Below are positions 8,493-15,804 of a DNA stretch of 64,000 nt, one piece after another. The DNA is from Pseudomonas sp. B21-023 (GTDB lineage: Bacteria; Pseudomonadota; Gammaproteobacteria; Pseudomonadales; Pseudomonadaceae): positions 5,243,501 to 5,307,500 of the forward strand of contig NZ_CP087190.1 of the NCBI RefSeq assembly GCF_024749165.1, written 5' to 3'. The notes under the pieces were generated by a model, which saw only the letters and a program-made list of their open reading frames with translations, was not told where the DNA came from and searched no databases. The number at the start of each line of letters is the position of its first letter. Position 1 is the stretch's first letter. Made by a program: the position numbers and the translations under genes.

Positions 8493-9602
8493 TCAAGCGC
8501 AGTCTCGTGCCTGGTCAGCAACGCGCCTCACCGCCCTGGGCGGGGGCGGCGCTTCGAGCGGCGACATCTTCAGATCTTCCAGACGCAGGTCGAGGTCCCG
8601 CAACGAGCGGTCGATGTGCCGCCCCATGAAGATCCGCCGACGGACCATGAAATCCATGAGCGCGAAGATCAGCAGCCACTTGCGACGCCCCGCCTTGCCT
8701 TCGCGAACCAGCTTGGCGAACTCGGGCTTGTACGGGTTGTAGCCAAGCAGCCTGAGATCCGAATACATCAGCAGCCAGTTCAGGGTGAAGTTGCTCAGCA
8801 CCGGGTTGGCATGCACTTTGTTCTGCACCAGGCCCAGTTCGATGACTGTGTTGGTGACGCGCGCCTGGTCGTAGTCCCAGGCATGGAACGGCGCCAGGAT
8901 GCGCGGCAGCTTGATGCCCTCGCCATGACGTTGCGGATTCCAGAACAGCGCCCGCTCGTGCTCCTTGAACACGCCGTTGGCAAACAGTTCATGGGGCGTC
9001 CAATCTTGGGCGATACGCTCCGCCGGCATCTCGTAGAGCATGCGCTCGGGCTCCGGCTGGCCGGGTGAGTAGCCGGTGAAGATCAACGGAATGTCCTTCT
9101 CCACGGCAAAGCGCAGCAGGTCCCCTTCACGAATGTCCAGCCAGAAGTAGCAAACCGTGTGCACTGCCCCTTTCGGGCCTTGATTCATCAGCAGGTGGCG
9201 GATGAAACGCCGGTAGACACTCTGGACCGGACGGTGCACGTGATGGTCCACCCCGAGTGCCTTGACCGTCCGCCGGATGTTGTCCCAGGTTCTGGCCGGT
9301 ATGTCGAAATCGCTGGTATACGCCAGCACCTTCAGGCCGTAGTCCACCACCAGCCGGTGCAGCAGGTAGCAACTGTCCTTGCCACCACTGAACGAGACAA
9401 TGCAGTCGTACTTCCTGCCACTACCCTTGGCGGCGCGCAAAGTCGCCTCCAGGTCCTGCTGGAAGCGCATGCGCTGCGCGTCCTGGCGCAACCGCCCCCC
9501 CGCCTGCGAGATGCGGCACAGGTTGCAGGTGCCATCCGAATCCAGCGCCACGCCTTCGACGTCGTCGGTCAGCAGGCAGCTGACACATACTTTCTTGAAC
9601 AT
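8493..9602 (-). CDS. PP-loop ATPase (adenine nucleotide alpha-hydrolase, amidotransferase-like)
   Basis: 369 residues. An N-terminal Cys4 zinc-type site (C6xxC9, C26xxC29) is followed by the PP-loop SGGKDS at residues 72-77. This layout resembles the WbpG/PseA/LegX-like N-acetyl sugar amidotransferase group, whose members activate a carbonyl with ATP and let ammonia or sulfur attack. The rest of the protein is conserved in style but contains a long, basic C-terminal tail. AAGGAG lies 9 bases before the ATG. No glutaminase (HisH-like) partner is encoded next to it, so the nitrogen or sulfur donor is unclear. The PLP lyase two coding steps upstream could supply one; that is speculation. Confidence 0.8.
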   Translation of the reverse strand: MFKKVCVSCLLTDDVEGVALDSDGTCNLCRISQAGGRLRQDAQRMRFQQDLEATLRAAKGSGRKYDCIVSFSGGKDSCYLLHRLVVDYGLKVLAYTSDFDIPARTWDNIRRTVKALGVDHHVHRPVQSVYRRFIRHLLMNQGPKGAVHTVCYFWLDIREGDLLRFAVEKDIPLIFTGYSPGQPEPERMLYEMPAERIAQDWTPHELFANGVFKEHERALFWNPQRHGEGIKLPRILAPFHAWDYDQARVTNTVIELGLVQNKVHANPVLSNFTLNWLLMYSDLRLLGYNPYKPEFAKLVREGKAGRRKWLLIFALMDFMVRRRIFMGRHIDRSLRDLDLRLEDLKMSPLEAPPPPRAVRRVADQARDCA

Positions 9603-9655
9603 ACCGACCAGCTCCTTTCTATCCTTGTCGTGCTCCGATAACGGTCCTTGTCAAG

Positions 9656-10432
9656 TCACGCGTCCACGGCGACCTGGGCGTGCGGCAGGCGGGCGTATGC
9701 TTGCCGGGCCAGTTGCAGGGCCTCCCCAAGGAAATCGCCATAAGCGGTCAGGGCCTGCTCGCCGATCGTGACCAGGTGCTGGGCGTATTCAGGCTTGGCT
9801 TCGAGTAACTCGGCGACCACGCGGAAGTTGGTATCGGTATGGCCAAAGTCGAATCTCACATGCTCGGCCAGGAAGGAGATACTTTGCTGGCCTTCTTCAC
9901 ACAACGCCGCGGCACAGGCCTTCAACAGGGCAGGGCCGTATTGGGTGGTAATAAGTTCAATCTCCACATCAATGGCAAGTTCGGCCCACGGTGCATCTCC
10001 GGCCACCACGTCCTTATGCAACTGGTGATAACGGCGCACCGAGGGCGTCAGATTGGAAACCAGCAAGTCGTCGGTATTGATCGGCATAACCGGATACTTT
10101 GCATTCCACAGGTTCACCAACTTGCGGACATCCGCCGCCGCCCATTCGTGGTGACCGTCTTCTTCTTCGGTGTGTTCCTTGAAGAACTCGGCCAGTCTGT
10201 TCAGGCCCAGGGCCTCGCAGCGCATGCCGGCCGTGGCCAGGTACTCCGGAATAGGCGTCGTCAGTGCCGCGCTCATGGCGCTCCAGTAGATCATGAAGAG
10301 GTTCACCAACGGCGCGTCCATCGGCGCGTTGAACAACGCCTGGACATCCTCACGGGCGGCAAACTTCTCACGTGCCGCCGTGATACGAATCTGGTACTCG
10401 TTCATCATGATCGGATCATTGCCAACATTCAT
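9656..10432 (-). CDS. Haem-oxygenase-like diiron oxidase (HDO)
   Basis: 258 residues, all-helical. Two motif blocks match the iron-containing redox enzyme / HDO pattern: E86-H87-TEEEDG-H94-H95-EW with D101 downstream, and SFLAE190-H191-VRFD195-FGH198. These place the Glu, His and Asp ligands on the helices used for iron in UndA-, SznF- and CADD-type enzymes. HDO proteins carry out O2-dependent reactions such as fatty-acid decarboxylation to alkenes, N-oxygenation and C-C cleavage. The ATG at 10432 has AAGGAG upstream; two further ATGs follow within 10 codons. It is the most likely redox enzyme acting on an amino-acid or fatty-acyl intermediate. Confidence 0.8.
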   Translation of the reverse strand: MNVGNDPIMMNEYQIRITAAREKFAAREDVQALFNAPMDAPLVNLFMIYWSAMSAALTTPIPEYLATAGMRCEALGLNRLAEFFKEHTEEEDGHHEWAAADVRKLVNLWNAKYPVMPINTDDLLVSNLTPSVRRYHQLHKDVVAGDAPWAELAIDVEIELITTQYGPALLKACAAALCEEGQQSISFLAEHVRFDFGHTDTNFRVVAELLEAKPEYAQHLVTIGEQALTAYGDFLGEALQLARQAYARLPHAQVAVDA

Positions 10433-10590
10433 TTTTCACGCTCCTTTGTAGGATGAATAAAACCTTTAAAGTCCATGAAACAGGCAATCGCGGCCAAGGG
10501 ACGGACGGTTATTTCCTCCCGTTTCAAACGATCGCATTTACTGCAAATGGCCCGCATGATCATGCGCGCGCAACTACATTGCCCTGTCAA
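10433..10590. other. 158-base gap inside the biosynthetic run
   Basis: This is the largest gap within the otherwise dense minus-strand run. It contains the 14-base palindrome CGCATGATCATGCG (10553-10566) and a CATTT/AAATG inverted repeat near 10535-10549. No coding region is supported. It may hold an internal promoter for the oxidase and downstream genes, or a terminator after the DUF1302-like gene; the sequence does not decide between them. Confidence 0.4.
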
Positions 10591-11922
10591 TCAGAAGTAA
10601 TAGTGAACCCCTGCGTACAATTGATCGTTATCCCTGAACTGGCCGAAGATACCTTCGTCATGCCCGGCAAAATGCATTCCGCCAGTTCGCAGTTCCCAGT
10701 CGTCGGTGACCCGCCAGCGCAATTGCAGGCGCCAGAAGCGGTCGGTCATGTTCATGAACTCGCGCCCCTGCAACTCCAGCCAAAGGTCCTCGCCCTTGAG
10801 CGGCACATTCACTCGCCATGTCACGCTTGGCCGGTACTTGTCCGGCTGCATGTTGCCGTTGTGGTTACGGATGTAGTCGAGGGTGTACTGCAGGTTGATG
10901 TAAGTCCGCGAGGCAAAGGTGTAGTCCATGCCGGCCACCCCCCTGAGCGTGTCACGGCGCTCGACCAGTCCCGGCACAGCCATGTCGTAGCTGACATAGC
11001 CAGCATCGGTGACGTAAGCCAGTTCTCCACGCACACCAATCCCGTCACGCCCCGACTCGAACGCCATCGAGGTGGTGTGCTGGCGTGCGTGGTAGGGCTG
11101 CACGGTACCGACTGCCCTGCCGCTGGCGTCGAAGCCCTGGATGTCGGCTCGAAATGCCGCCATCTGCTCGAACTGGTAGGCATAGTTGAACGACAGGTCG
11201 TAGTTGTCGCGCCGCAGCACTCGCCGCGCGGCAAACACGCTGTCGCCCAGCGGGCCACCTTCAACCTTGGTCGAGCGCTCGCTCAAGCCCAGTCCGCGCA
11301 CGTAGTTGTTCTCCACGAACAGGCTCCATTCCTCGCCAGGCTGGGCCAGCAGGTCCTGACGGAACTGCGGCTGCCAAAGCACCTCGAAAAAATCGCCGCC
11401 ATCAAGAAAGTAGCGACCGCTCACCGCGGTCACCGGCCACTTGCGTTCGAAGCGGGTGTGGATCAGGAAGCTGCGAAAATCCTGGGGTGTGAAGCTGTCG
11501 ATCACACTGACCTCGTCCGCCACCCCCCACTGGATCACCTGCCGCCCGATGCGCCAGCTGGTCGTCTCGCCTTCCCATTCGACGTACCCTTCCCACACCC
11601 TGGCAGTGCTTTCGTTTTCGTCGGCTGCCGAACGCATGCGCTTGTGCTCCAGCTCCAGGTCCGCCGAAACCAGCGTGCGCAGGCCGTCGGCCTGGTGATC
11701 CAGCTCGACCCGGCCACGACCTCGCAGGCCATTGTCCAGACTAGATTTCAAGGCGCTAGAGCCCACCTCGCCTCCGCTGCCCAGGCCAACCGCCGAGCGC
11801 AGGTCGAGAAACCCCGTCACCGTGTTCTGTCCACCCAGGGCCGCCAGCGCCTGAGCGCTCACGCAAGACGCGCCAGCCAGCGACAAGACGGCTGCAAGTG
11901 TTCGAACAATCCCGGCCATCAC
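10591..11922 (-). CDS. DUF1302-like outer-membrane beta-barrel protein
   Basis: 443 residues: a signal peptide ending near VSAQA, then alternating aromatic/polar strands and a C-terminal ...AGVHYYF, the Phe-terminated last strand of outer-membrane barrels. Phrases such as WRIGRQVIQWGVADEVSVIDSFTPQDFRSF match the DUF1302 style. DUF1302-type proteins are commonly encoded with RND exporters and LolA-like or DUF1329 proteins in hydrophobic-compound transport loci. Its GTG overlaps the TGA of the upstream gene (GTGA), with an ATG immediately after at 11919, so either could be the start. Inferred role: outer-membrane step of product export. Confidence 0.8.
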   Translation of the reverse strand: MMAGIVRTLAAVLSLAGASCVSAQALAALGGQNTVTGFLDLRSAVGLGSGGEVGSSALKSSLDNGLRGRGRVELDHQADGLRTLVSADLELEHKRMRSAADENESTARVWEGYVEWEGETTSWRIGRQVIQWGVADEVSVIDSFTPQDFRSFLIHTRFERKWPVTAVSGRYFLDGGDFFEVLWQPQFRQDLLAQPGEEWSLFVENNYVRGLGLSERSTKVEGGPLGDSVFAARRVLRRDNYDLSFNYAYQFEQMAAFRADIQGFDASGRAVGTVQPYHARQHTTSMAFESGRDGIGVRGELAYVTDAGYVSYDMAVPGLVERRDTLRGVAGMDYTFASRTYINLQYTLDYIRNHNGNMQPDKYRPSVTWRVNVPLKGEDLWLELQGREFMNMTDRFWRLQLRWRVTDDWELRTGGMHFAGHDEGIFGQFRDNDQLYAGVHYYF

Positions 11923-12758
11923 TCCACCATCCTGCTGGTTTCGTCACTGACCAGGCGTTGCACGTCCGCAGGTTCGGCAAAGTGCTCGATGCCTTTCTCC
12001 ATCTGCCGCACCGTCACCAGCGACGCAGGCAGCCCGGTATCGACGCGAACCCAACGTCGCTCCATCAGCGTCTGATGGCCGTTGCGCAGATCATTCACCT
12101 GCACGAAACGCTCGTACAGGGCAGAGCCATATGCCTGAACTTCGGTGCGCCGAACCTGCTTGATCAACTGGCCGGCAGCATCGAAAAAGTCGATCCGACT
12201 GGGGAAGTAACTGCCGTCGGCACGGATGTAGTAGCGCCGTTTGGCATACGCCGAGTTCGACGACGGCTTGGCCTGGCAATCCACCACGTGCACTGCGAAA
12301 CCTTCCTCGCTGGCCTGCTCCACATAGCTGAATGTCCAGTCCTCGAGGTTGATCTTCTGCAGGTCCTCGTAGATCAAGTCGGACCCGACCCAGGTCTGGT
12401 GCTTGGAAGATACCCGCCGAACCCGGCTGGCGGCCGGCAAGTAGAGGTATTGCAGGTCCTCCGCGCCACGCACCTCCTCGTTGAAAGTGGCGATGTTGCG
12501 AATGCTGCGGGGATAGAAGAACTTCTGCAGGTCGAGGTCCCCCTGTTCGCCTGCCAGGTGATACCAAAGCAACCCGCGCTGACGCTTGGTTCCAGCCTTG
12601 TCGGTCAGGGTGACCAACAACATCGAGACCGAGTCCTTGCCGGTTGGGCGCTCCTCGGAACGCTCGATGATATCCCTTGGCACCAGGTTGCCCGCCGGCA
12701 TGCCGGCGAAAGCCAGCAGCGGACAGAGCACGCCGATGATCATCAGCAAACGCTTCAT
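11919..12758 (-). CDS. LolA-like outer-membrane lipoprotein-sorting protein
   Basis: 279 residues with signal peptide (MKRLLMIIGVLCPLLAFAG). The mature part has repeated beta-strand patterns of the LolA/LolB-like half-barrel: RGLLWYHL, DLQKFFYPRSIRN, LQYLYLPAASRVRRVSS, GSDLIYEDL, and RRYYIRADGSYFPSRIDFFD. These match outer-membrane lipoprotein-sorting proteins that are encoded with RND/MMPL pumps. It would carry a hydrophobic molecule across the periplasm. The ATG overlaps the previous stop by 4 bases (ATGA). The protein is not the housekeeping LolA, which is shorter and sits with ftsK. Confidence 0.8.
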   Translation of the reverse strand: MKRLLMIIGVLCPLLAFAGMPAGNLVPRDIIERSEERPTGKDSVSMLLVTLTDKAGTKRQRGLLWYHLAGEQGDLDLQKFFYPRSIRNIATFNEEVRGAEDLQYLYLPAASRVRRVSSKHQTWVGSDLIYEDLQKINLEDWTFSYVEQASEEGFAVHVVDCQAKPSSNSAYAKRRYYIRADGSYFPSRIDFFDAAGQLIKQVRRTEVQAYGSALYERFVQVNDLRNGHQTLMERRWVRVDTGLPASLVTVRQMEKGIEHFAEPADVQRLVSDETSRMVE

Positions 12759-14008
12759 GGCTGCACGCTCCCGGCCTGGCGATAAGTGGCGAGCATGCCG
12801 CCGGCGAGACCTGCGGGGCGGTGGACCTCTTCCAGGGCGATGTGCTGGTCGGTTTCGCGCAGCGCCTCGCGGATACAGATCGCAGCCGTGTCCAGGACAT
12901 GCTCGTCCTTGCCGGGAACGCCAAGGGCGAAGCGCACCAGGGCATCGCCAGGGCCTGCCGAGCCCCCTGGGTTGAGCGAGCCACGCACACCGTAGCCGAC
13001 ATACAGATGATTGAGGAAGGCGCGTGCATGCATGGCCGTGAACAGTGCGCCAGCCATGAGGAACACGCCATGGGCACCCACCTGCGCCTCGTCGCCCAAC
13101 GGCAACAGACCGTGGAAACGGCGTACCTGGTCAATGCGCGAACGTACCCGCTTCACCAAACCGTGCGGCTCGTGCATTGCCGCCAGCAAACGACGCTTGC
13201 TCAGCAGGTCCAGGCCCGTGCCGAAGATCAGTGCCTGGTCGCGGCAACGCTCGAACAGGGTGCGGTCCCGTAGCGCGAGGAAGCCACCGATGGTCGTCGG
13301 CATCTCCTTCGTCGCGCTCAGCAGCACACCGTCGGTTAATGCGCACAGGGCCTGAACAATGCTCAATTCGTCATGGCCAAGCCATTCGCAGGAGTACTCG
13401 CGGATCAGGCAGGCATTACTGAGGATCCGCGTCGCGTCGAGTAGCAGCGGGATGCCGTAGCGGTCAGCCACCGCCTTGACCGCGCGCAGGTTGTCCAGCG
13501 AAACGGGCACGCCGCCAATGGCATTGGTGCAGGCTTCGACCAGCAGGAAAGGTATGCGCTGGCGGCCCACACGCTTGATCGCCTGCTCCAGGGCCACGCA
13601 GTCCAGGTCAGCGCGAAATTGGCCGCCGGCATCTGCCGTAGACACCGTGCAGTATGTGGCGCCCCTGAGCTGAAGGTGCGCCTGCAGCGTGGGAAATGGC
13701 GCGCTGCCAAGCACGCAGTCGCCTGCTGTGACAAGGGCGTTGACCAGCAACGCCTCCGCCAGCCGCCCCTGGGCCAACGCCAGCACCTGGGGCAGGCCGA
13801 ACAAGGCCTGGAACGCCGCAGCCAGTCGCTCGTCCAGCTCACCGTCGCCGTCCTGCCGCAATAGAGGAACGCTCGGGTAGTCGCGGTGCATCAGGCTGTC
13901 GGTCTGGTAGTCATCCCGGACCAGGCGCGACGGTATCAGGTCAAGGTTGAACCCATGTTGAGCCAGGACCCGCGCGCGGGCCTCGACGGTGTCGGCCAGC
14001 AACGTCAT
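12755..14008 (-). CDS. Tryptophanase/tyrosine phenol-lyase-family PLP enzyme
   Basis: 417 residues of fold-type I PLP enzyme in the beta-eliminating lyase (tryptophanase) family. Seen: RDYPSVPLL, GRLAEALLVNAL, EACTNAIGGVPVSLDNLRAVKAVAD, LLLDATRILSNA (D191 and R194) and LLSATKEMPTTIGGFLAL, where K234 is the expected PLP lysine. True tryptophanases and tyrosine phenol-lyases are about 455-475 residues; this one is shorter and its segments are divergent, so the substrate may be another amino acid or amino-acid adduct. The gene is translationally coupled to both neighbours by 4-base overlaps. It could release ammonia, a thiol or a carbon fragment for the PP-loop enzyme. Confidence 0.8.
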   Translation of the reverse strand: MTLLADTVEARARVLAQHGFNLDLIPSRLVRDDYQTDSLMHRDYPSVPLLRQDGDGELDERLAAAFQALFGLPQVLALAQGRLAEALLVNALVTAGDCVLGSAPFPTLQAHLQLRGATYCTVSTADAGGQFRADLDCVALEQAIKRVGRQRIPFLLVEACTNAIGGVPVSLDNLRAVKAVADRYGIPLLLDATRILSNACLIREYSCEWLGHDELSIVQALCALTDGVLLSATKEMPTTIGGFLALRDRTLFERCRDQALIFGTGLDLLSKRRLLAAMHEPHGLVKRVRSRIDQVRRFHGLLPLGDEAQVGAHGVFLMAGALFTAMHARAFLNHLYVGYGVRGSLNPGGSAGPGDALVRFALGVPGKDEHVLDTAAICIREALRETDQHIALEEVHRPAGLAGGMLATYRQAGSVQP

Positions 14009-14811
14009 GCCAAGGCTCCCTCGGACACGTCGATGATCCTGTGGTTCATGCGATTGAGGTCGAAGAACATCACCTTTGGCAGCACGATCGGTTCACGGAA
14101 ACCCGGCACCAGGTCATGCAGCAAGTGGTTCACACACTCAGTGGCTAACAGCGATGTCGCGATCAGAGGCCCCACAGCTACCGTTGGCACCTTGCCAACC
14201 TCGAGGCTGCGGACAATCGCCTGCATGTGCTGGGGCACGAAGATTTCGTCGAAGATCCGCGGCAAGGTGCCCTGCTCCTTGGCCATCTTGAGCGTCTGCG
14301 TCCAGTACTCCATTCCCAACCCTTGCGGTGAGGAGCACAGGGCAAAGCAGCCGAAACCCATGATCGGCCCGACAACGCTGAACACCCCACGCTCGCGCGC
14401 CTTGCGGTGGATGGACTCACGCAGCGAGTGGGGCACGTTGGCATCCAGGCAGTCGACCAAGATGTCAGCGCCCGACAGAAACTCGTCCTGGTTGTGCTCG
14501 GTGATGCCTTCGACAAAGATCTCGACCTTGGCCCGGGGATTGAGGTCGAGAATCAGCTCGCGATACACCAAGGCCTTGTTTCGGCCCAGCGAAGCGCCCG
14601 TCGCGGCCCATTGGCGGTTCATGTCGGGCGGATCGAAAGCGCCCGGATCAGCCAGCTTGAATGACTGTACGCCCATCCGGCACAGGGTAAGTGCCATGGC
14701 GCCACCCACGCCGCCACAACCGGCGATCACCACCCGGCTGGACGCAAGCTTGTCGATGCCCGCCTCGGTCAACAGAGGTAGCGAGCGGTTCAGCATATCG
14801 TCGTTGCTCAT
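14005..14811 (-). CDS. ThiF/MoeB-family (E1-like) adenylating enzyme
   Basis: 268 residues from ATG 14811, which has AAAAGGAG 7 bases upstream. The Rossmann nucleotide loop GCGGVGG is at 31-37, followed by LADPGAFDPPDMNRQ, the D...NRQ pattern of the E1/ThiF/HesA fold, and VDCLDANVPHSLRES. The zinc-binding CxxC pairs of ThiF and MoeB are not visible, nor is an obvious E1 catalytic Cys in the usual crossover loop, so it is closer to the TcdA/MccB-like subgroup that adenylates a carboxylate. No ThiS/MoaD-like carrier is encoded in the run. As the first gene it probably marks the start of the transcript. Substrate unknown. Confidence 0.8.
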   Translation of the reverse strand: MSNDDMLNRSLPLLTEAGIDKLASSRVVIAGCGGVGGAMALTLCRMGVQSFKLADPGAFDPPDMNRQWAATGASLGRNKALVYRELILDLNPRAKVEIFVEGITEHNQDEFLSGADILVDCLDANVPHSLRESIHRKARERGVFSVVGPIMGFGCFALCSSPQGLGMEYWTQTLKMAKEQGTLPRIFDEIFVPQHMQAIVRSLEVGKVPTVAVGPLIATSLLATECVNHLLHDLVPGFREPIVLPKVMFFDLNRMNHRIIDVSEGALA

Positions 14812-15022
14812 CCTGAAACTCCTTTTCTCACGAGTGTGGATCCTTGCCTTGGCAATGCTGCCAGAGGCCGTCATGCCTCCCGCGAGGCGCAGGAGGGACA
14901 CACTGCCAACACTTCCTTCGGCAAAATGTCACAAACAATTTCGAGCCTGCCCTATAGCACCGGCCAGCCAATTAAACCGACGAGTAAATAAATAACGGTA
15001 AATCGCAGGCACAACGGGACAC

Positions 15023-15037
15023 CACACAGTATGTGTG
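15023..15037. promoter_or_regulatory. Palindrome CACACA-N3-TGTGTG
   Basis: A perfect 6-bp inverted repeat with a 3-base spacer, 212 bases upstream of the first biosynthetic gene. It is a possible regulator site; it does not match the Crp/Vfr consensus TGTGA-N6-TCACA. Confidence 0.35.
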
Positions 15038-15081
15038 CAACACCGCTAATTAATAAAACCCTCAGTACACTATTGGAACTT

Positions 15082-15099
15082 TTAAACTGCAAAGTTTAA
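15082..15099. promoter_or_regulatory. Candidate operator 1: TTAAAC-N6-GTTTAA
   Basis: Perfect 6-bp arms around a 6-base spacer (TGCAAA). The same architecture recurs at 15126-15141. The centres are 43 bp apart, close to four helical turns, so two dimers would bind the same face of the DNA. This suggests a dedicated regulator for the biosynthetic run; none is encoded next to it in the window. Confidence 0.45.
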
Positions 15100-15125
15100 T
15101 TTGTCAGTCGCTGGCACGAACAAAC

Positions 15126-15141
15126 TAAACTCGTAAGTTTA
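15126..15141. promoter_or_regulatory. Candidate operator 2: TAAAC-N6-GTTTA
   Basis: Perfect 5-bp arms around a 6-base spacer (TCGTAA), sharing the arms and spacing of the site at 15082-15099. The ten bases AAGTTTAATT are identical in both sites. Confidence 0.45.
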
Positions 15142-15804
15142 ATTGCCACGCAACCGAGCGCAGCAAGCCAAAGCAACCTTGAAAGCAGCACCAAGAATCC
15201 CGCCTCAAGACAAATAGAAAAAACACTTAAAATCAATGACTTGAAAATACCAGACCCAGCTGGATAGACACTGCAGCGCACAACTACACCCGAGAATTGC
15301 AGCCGCGATCACACCACTCGCCAACCGTTTGAGCGTGGCCAACCCGGACGAACGTCAACAGAAGAAATAGTTATTAACTTAGAATATTCGCGGATACTAA
15401 ACGGAGCGCCAAGACAATACAAGCCACTCTTTAGCCATTATCGATAGCCCTGCGCAACGAGGCGACTTTCGCACGCAGCAGATGCGCGAGATAAAGCACA
15501 ATCTATTATCCGGCACGCCTGTATTCAGCAGGCCCAGCGAAACACATGGCAAACGCTTGGGCAGCGCTGCTCGATATCAGGGGGGATCAACGCTCGCACC
15601 TTGGCCATTGCCCGAGCAGCAGTCGAGACCTGCTCGGCATTGCAGTTGGCCACCGGCGATGCGGGGTATCAGGGGTTAGCGTTGCAGCGCACTTGAGATC
15701 GAACGCCGCGCGGGCGGCGCTTGATCTGATAGACGCTGCAAGGGTTGCGGCGGGCTCCAGTCACCCCGATGATCGGGTCAAGGCGCTGGACAAGGCAGGC
15801 GCTC

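Larger units (their letters stand above)
14812..15804. other. AT-rich non-coding region upstream of the biosynthetic run
   Basis: About 990 bases without a credible gene; the middle (roughly 14930-15480) is much more AT-rich than anything else in the window. It presumably holds the promoter of the minus-strand biosynthetic run and the 3' end region of the haem receptor gene. Three palindromic sites are listed separately. No convincing sigma-70 or sigma-54 promoter could be fixed. Short ORFs here lack ribosome sites and typical codon use. Confidence 0.6.

Noticed and set aside
14945..14975. Possible sigma-54 or extended -10 promoter for the biosynthetic run on the minus strand
   Set aside because: GG to GC spacing is 9 rather than 10, and the TATAGG hexamer has no -35 partner at a sensible distance.
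15112..15126. Possible sigma-54 -24 element (TGGCACG) on the plus strand
   Set aside because: The -12 position lacks GC at the required spacing and no gene follows in that direction.
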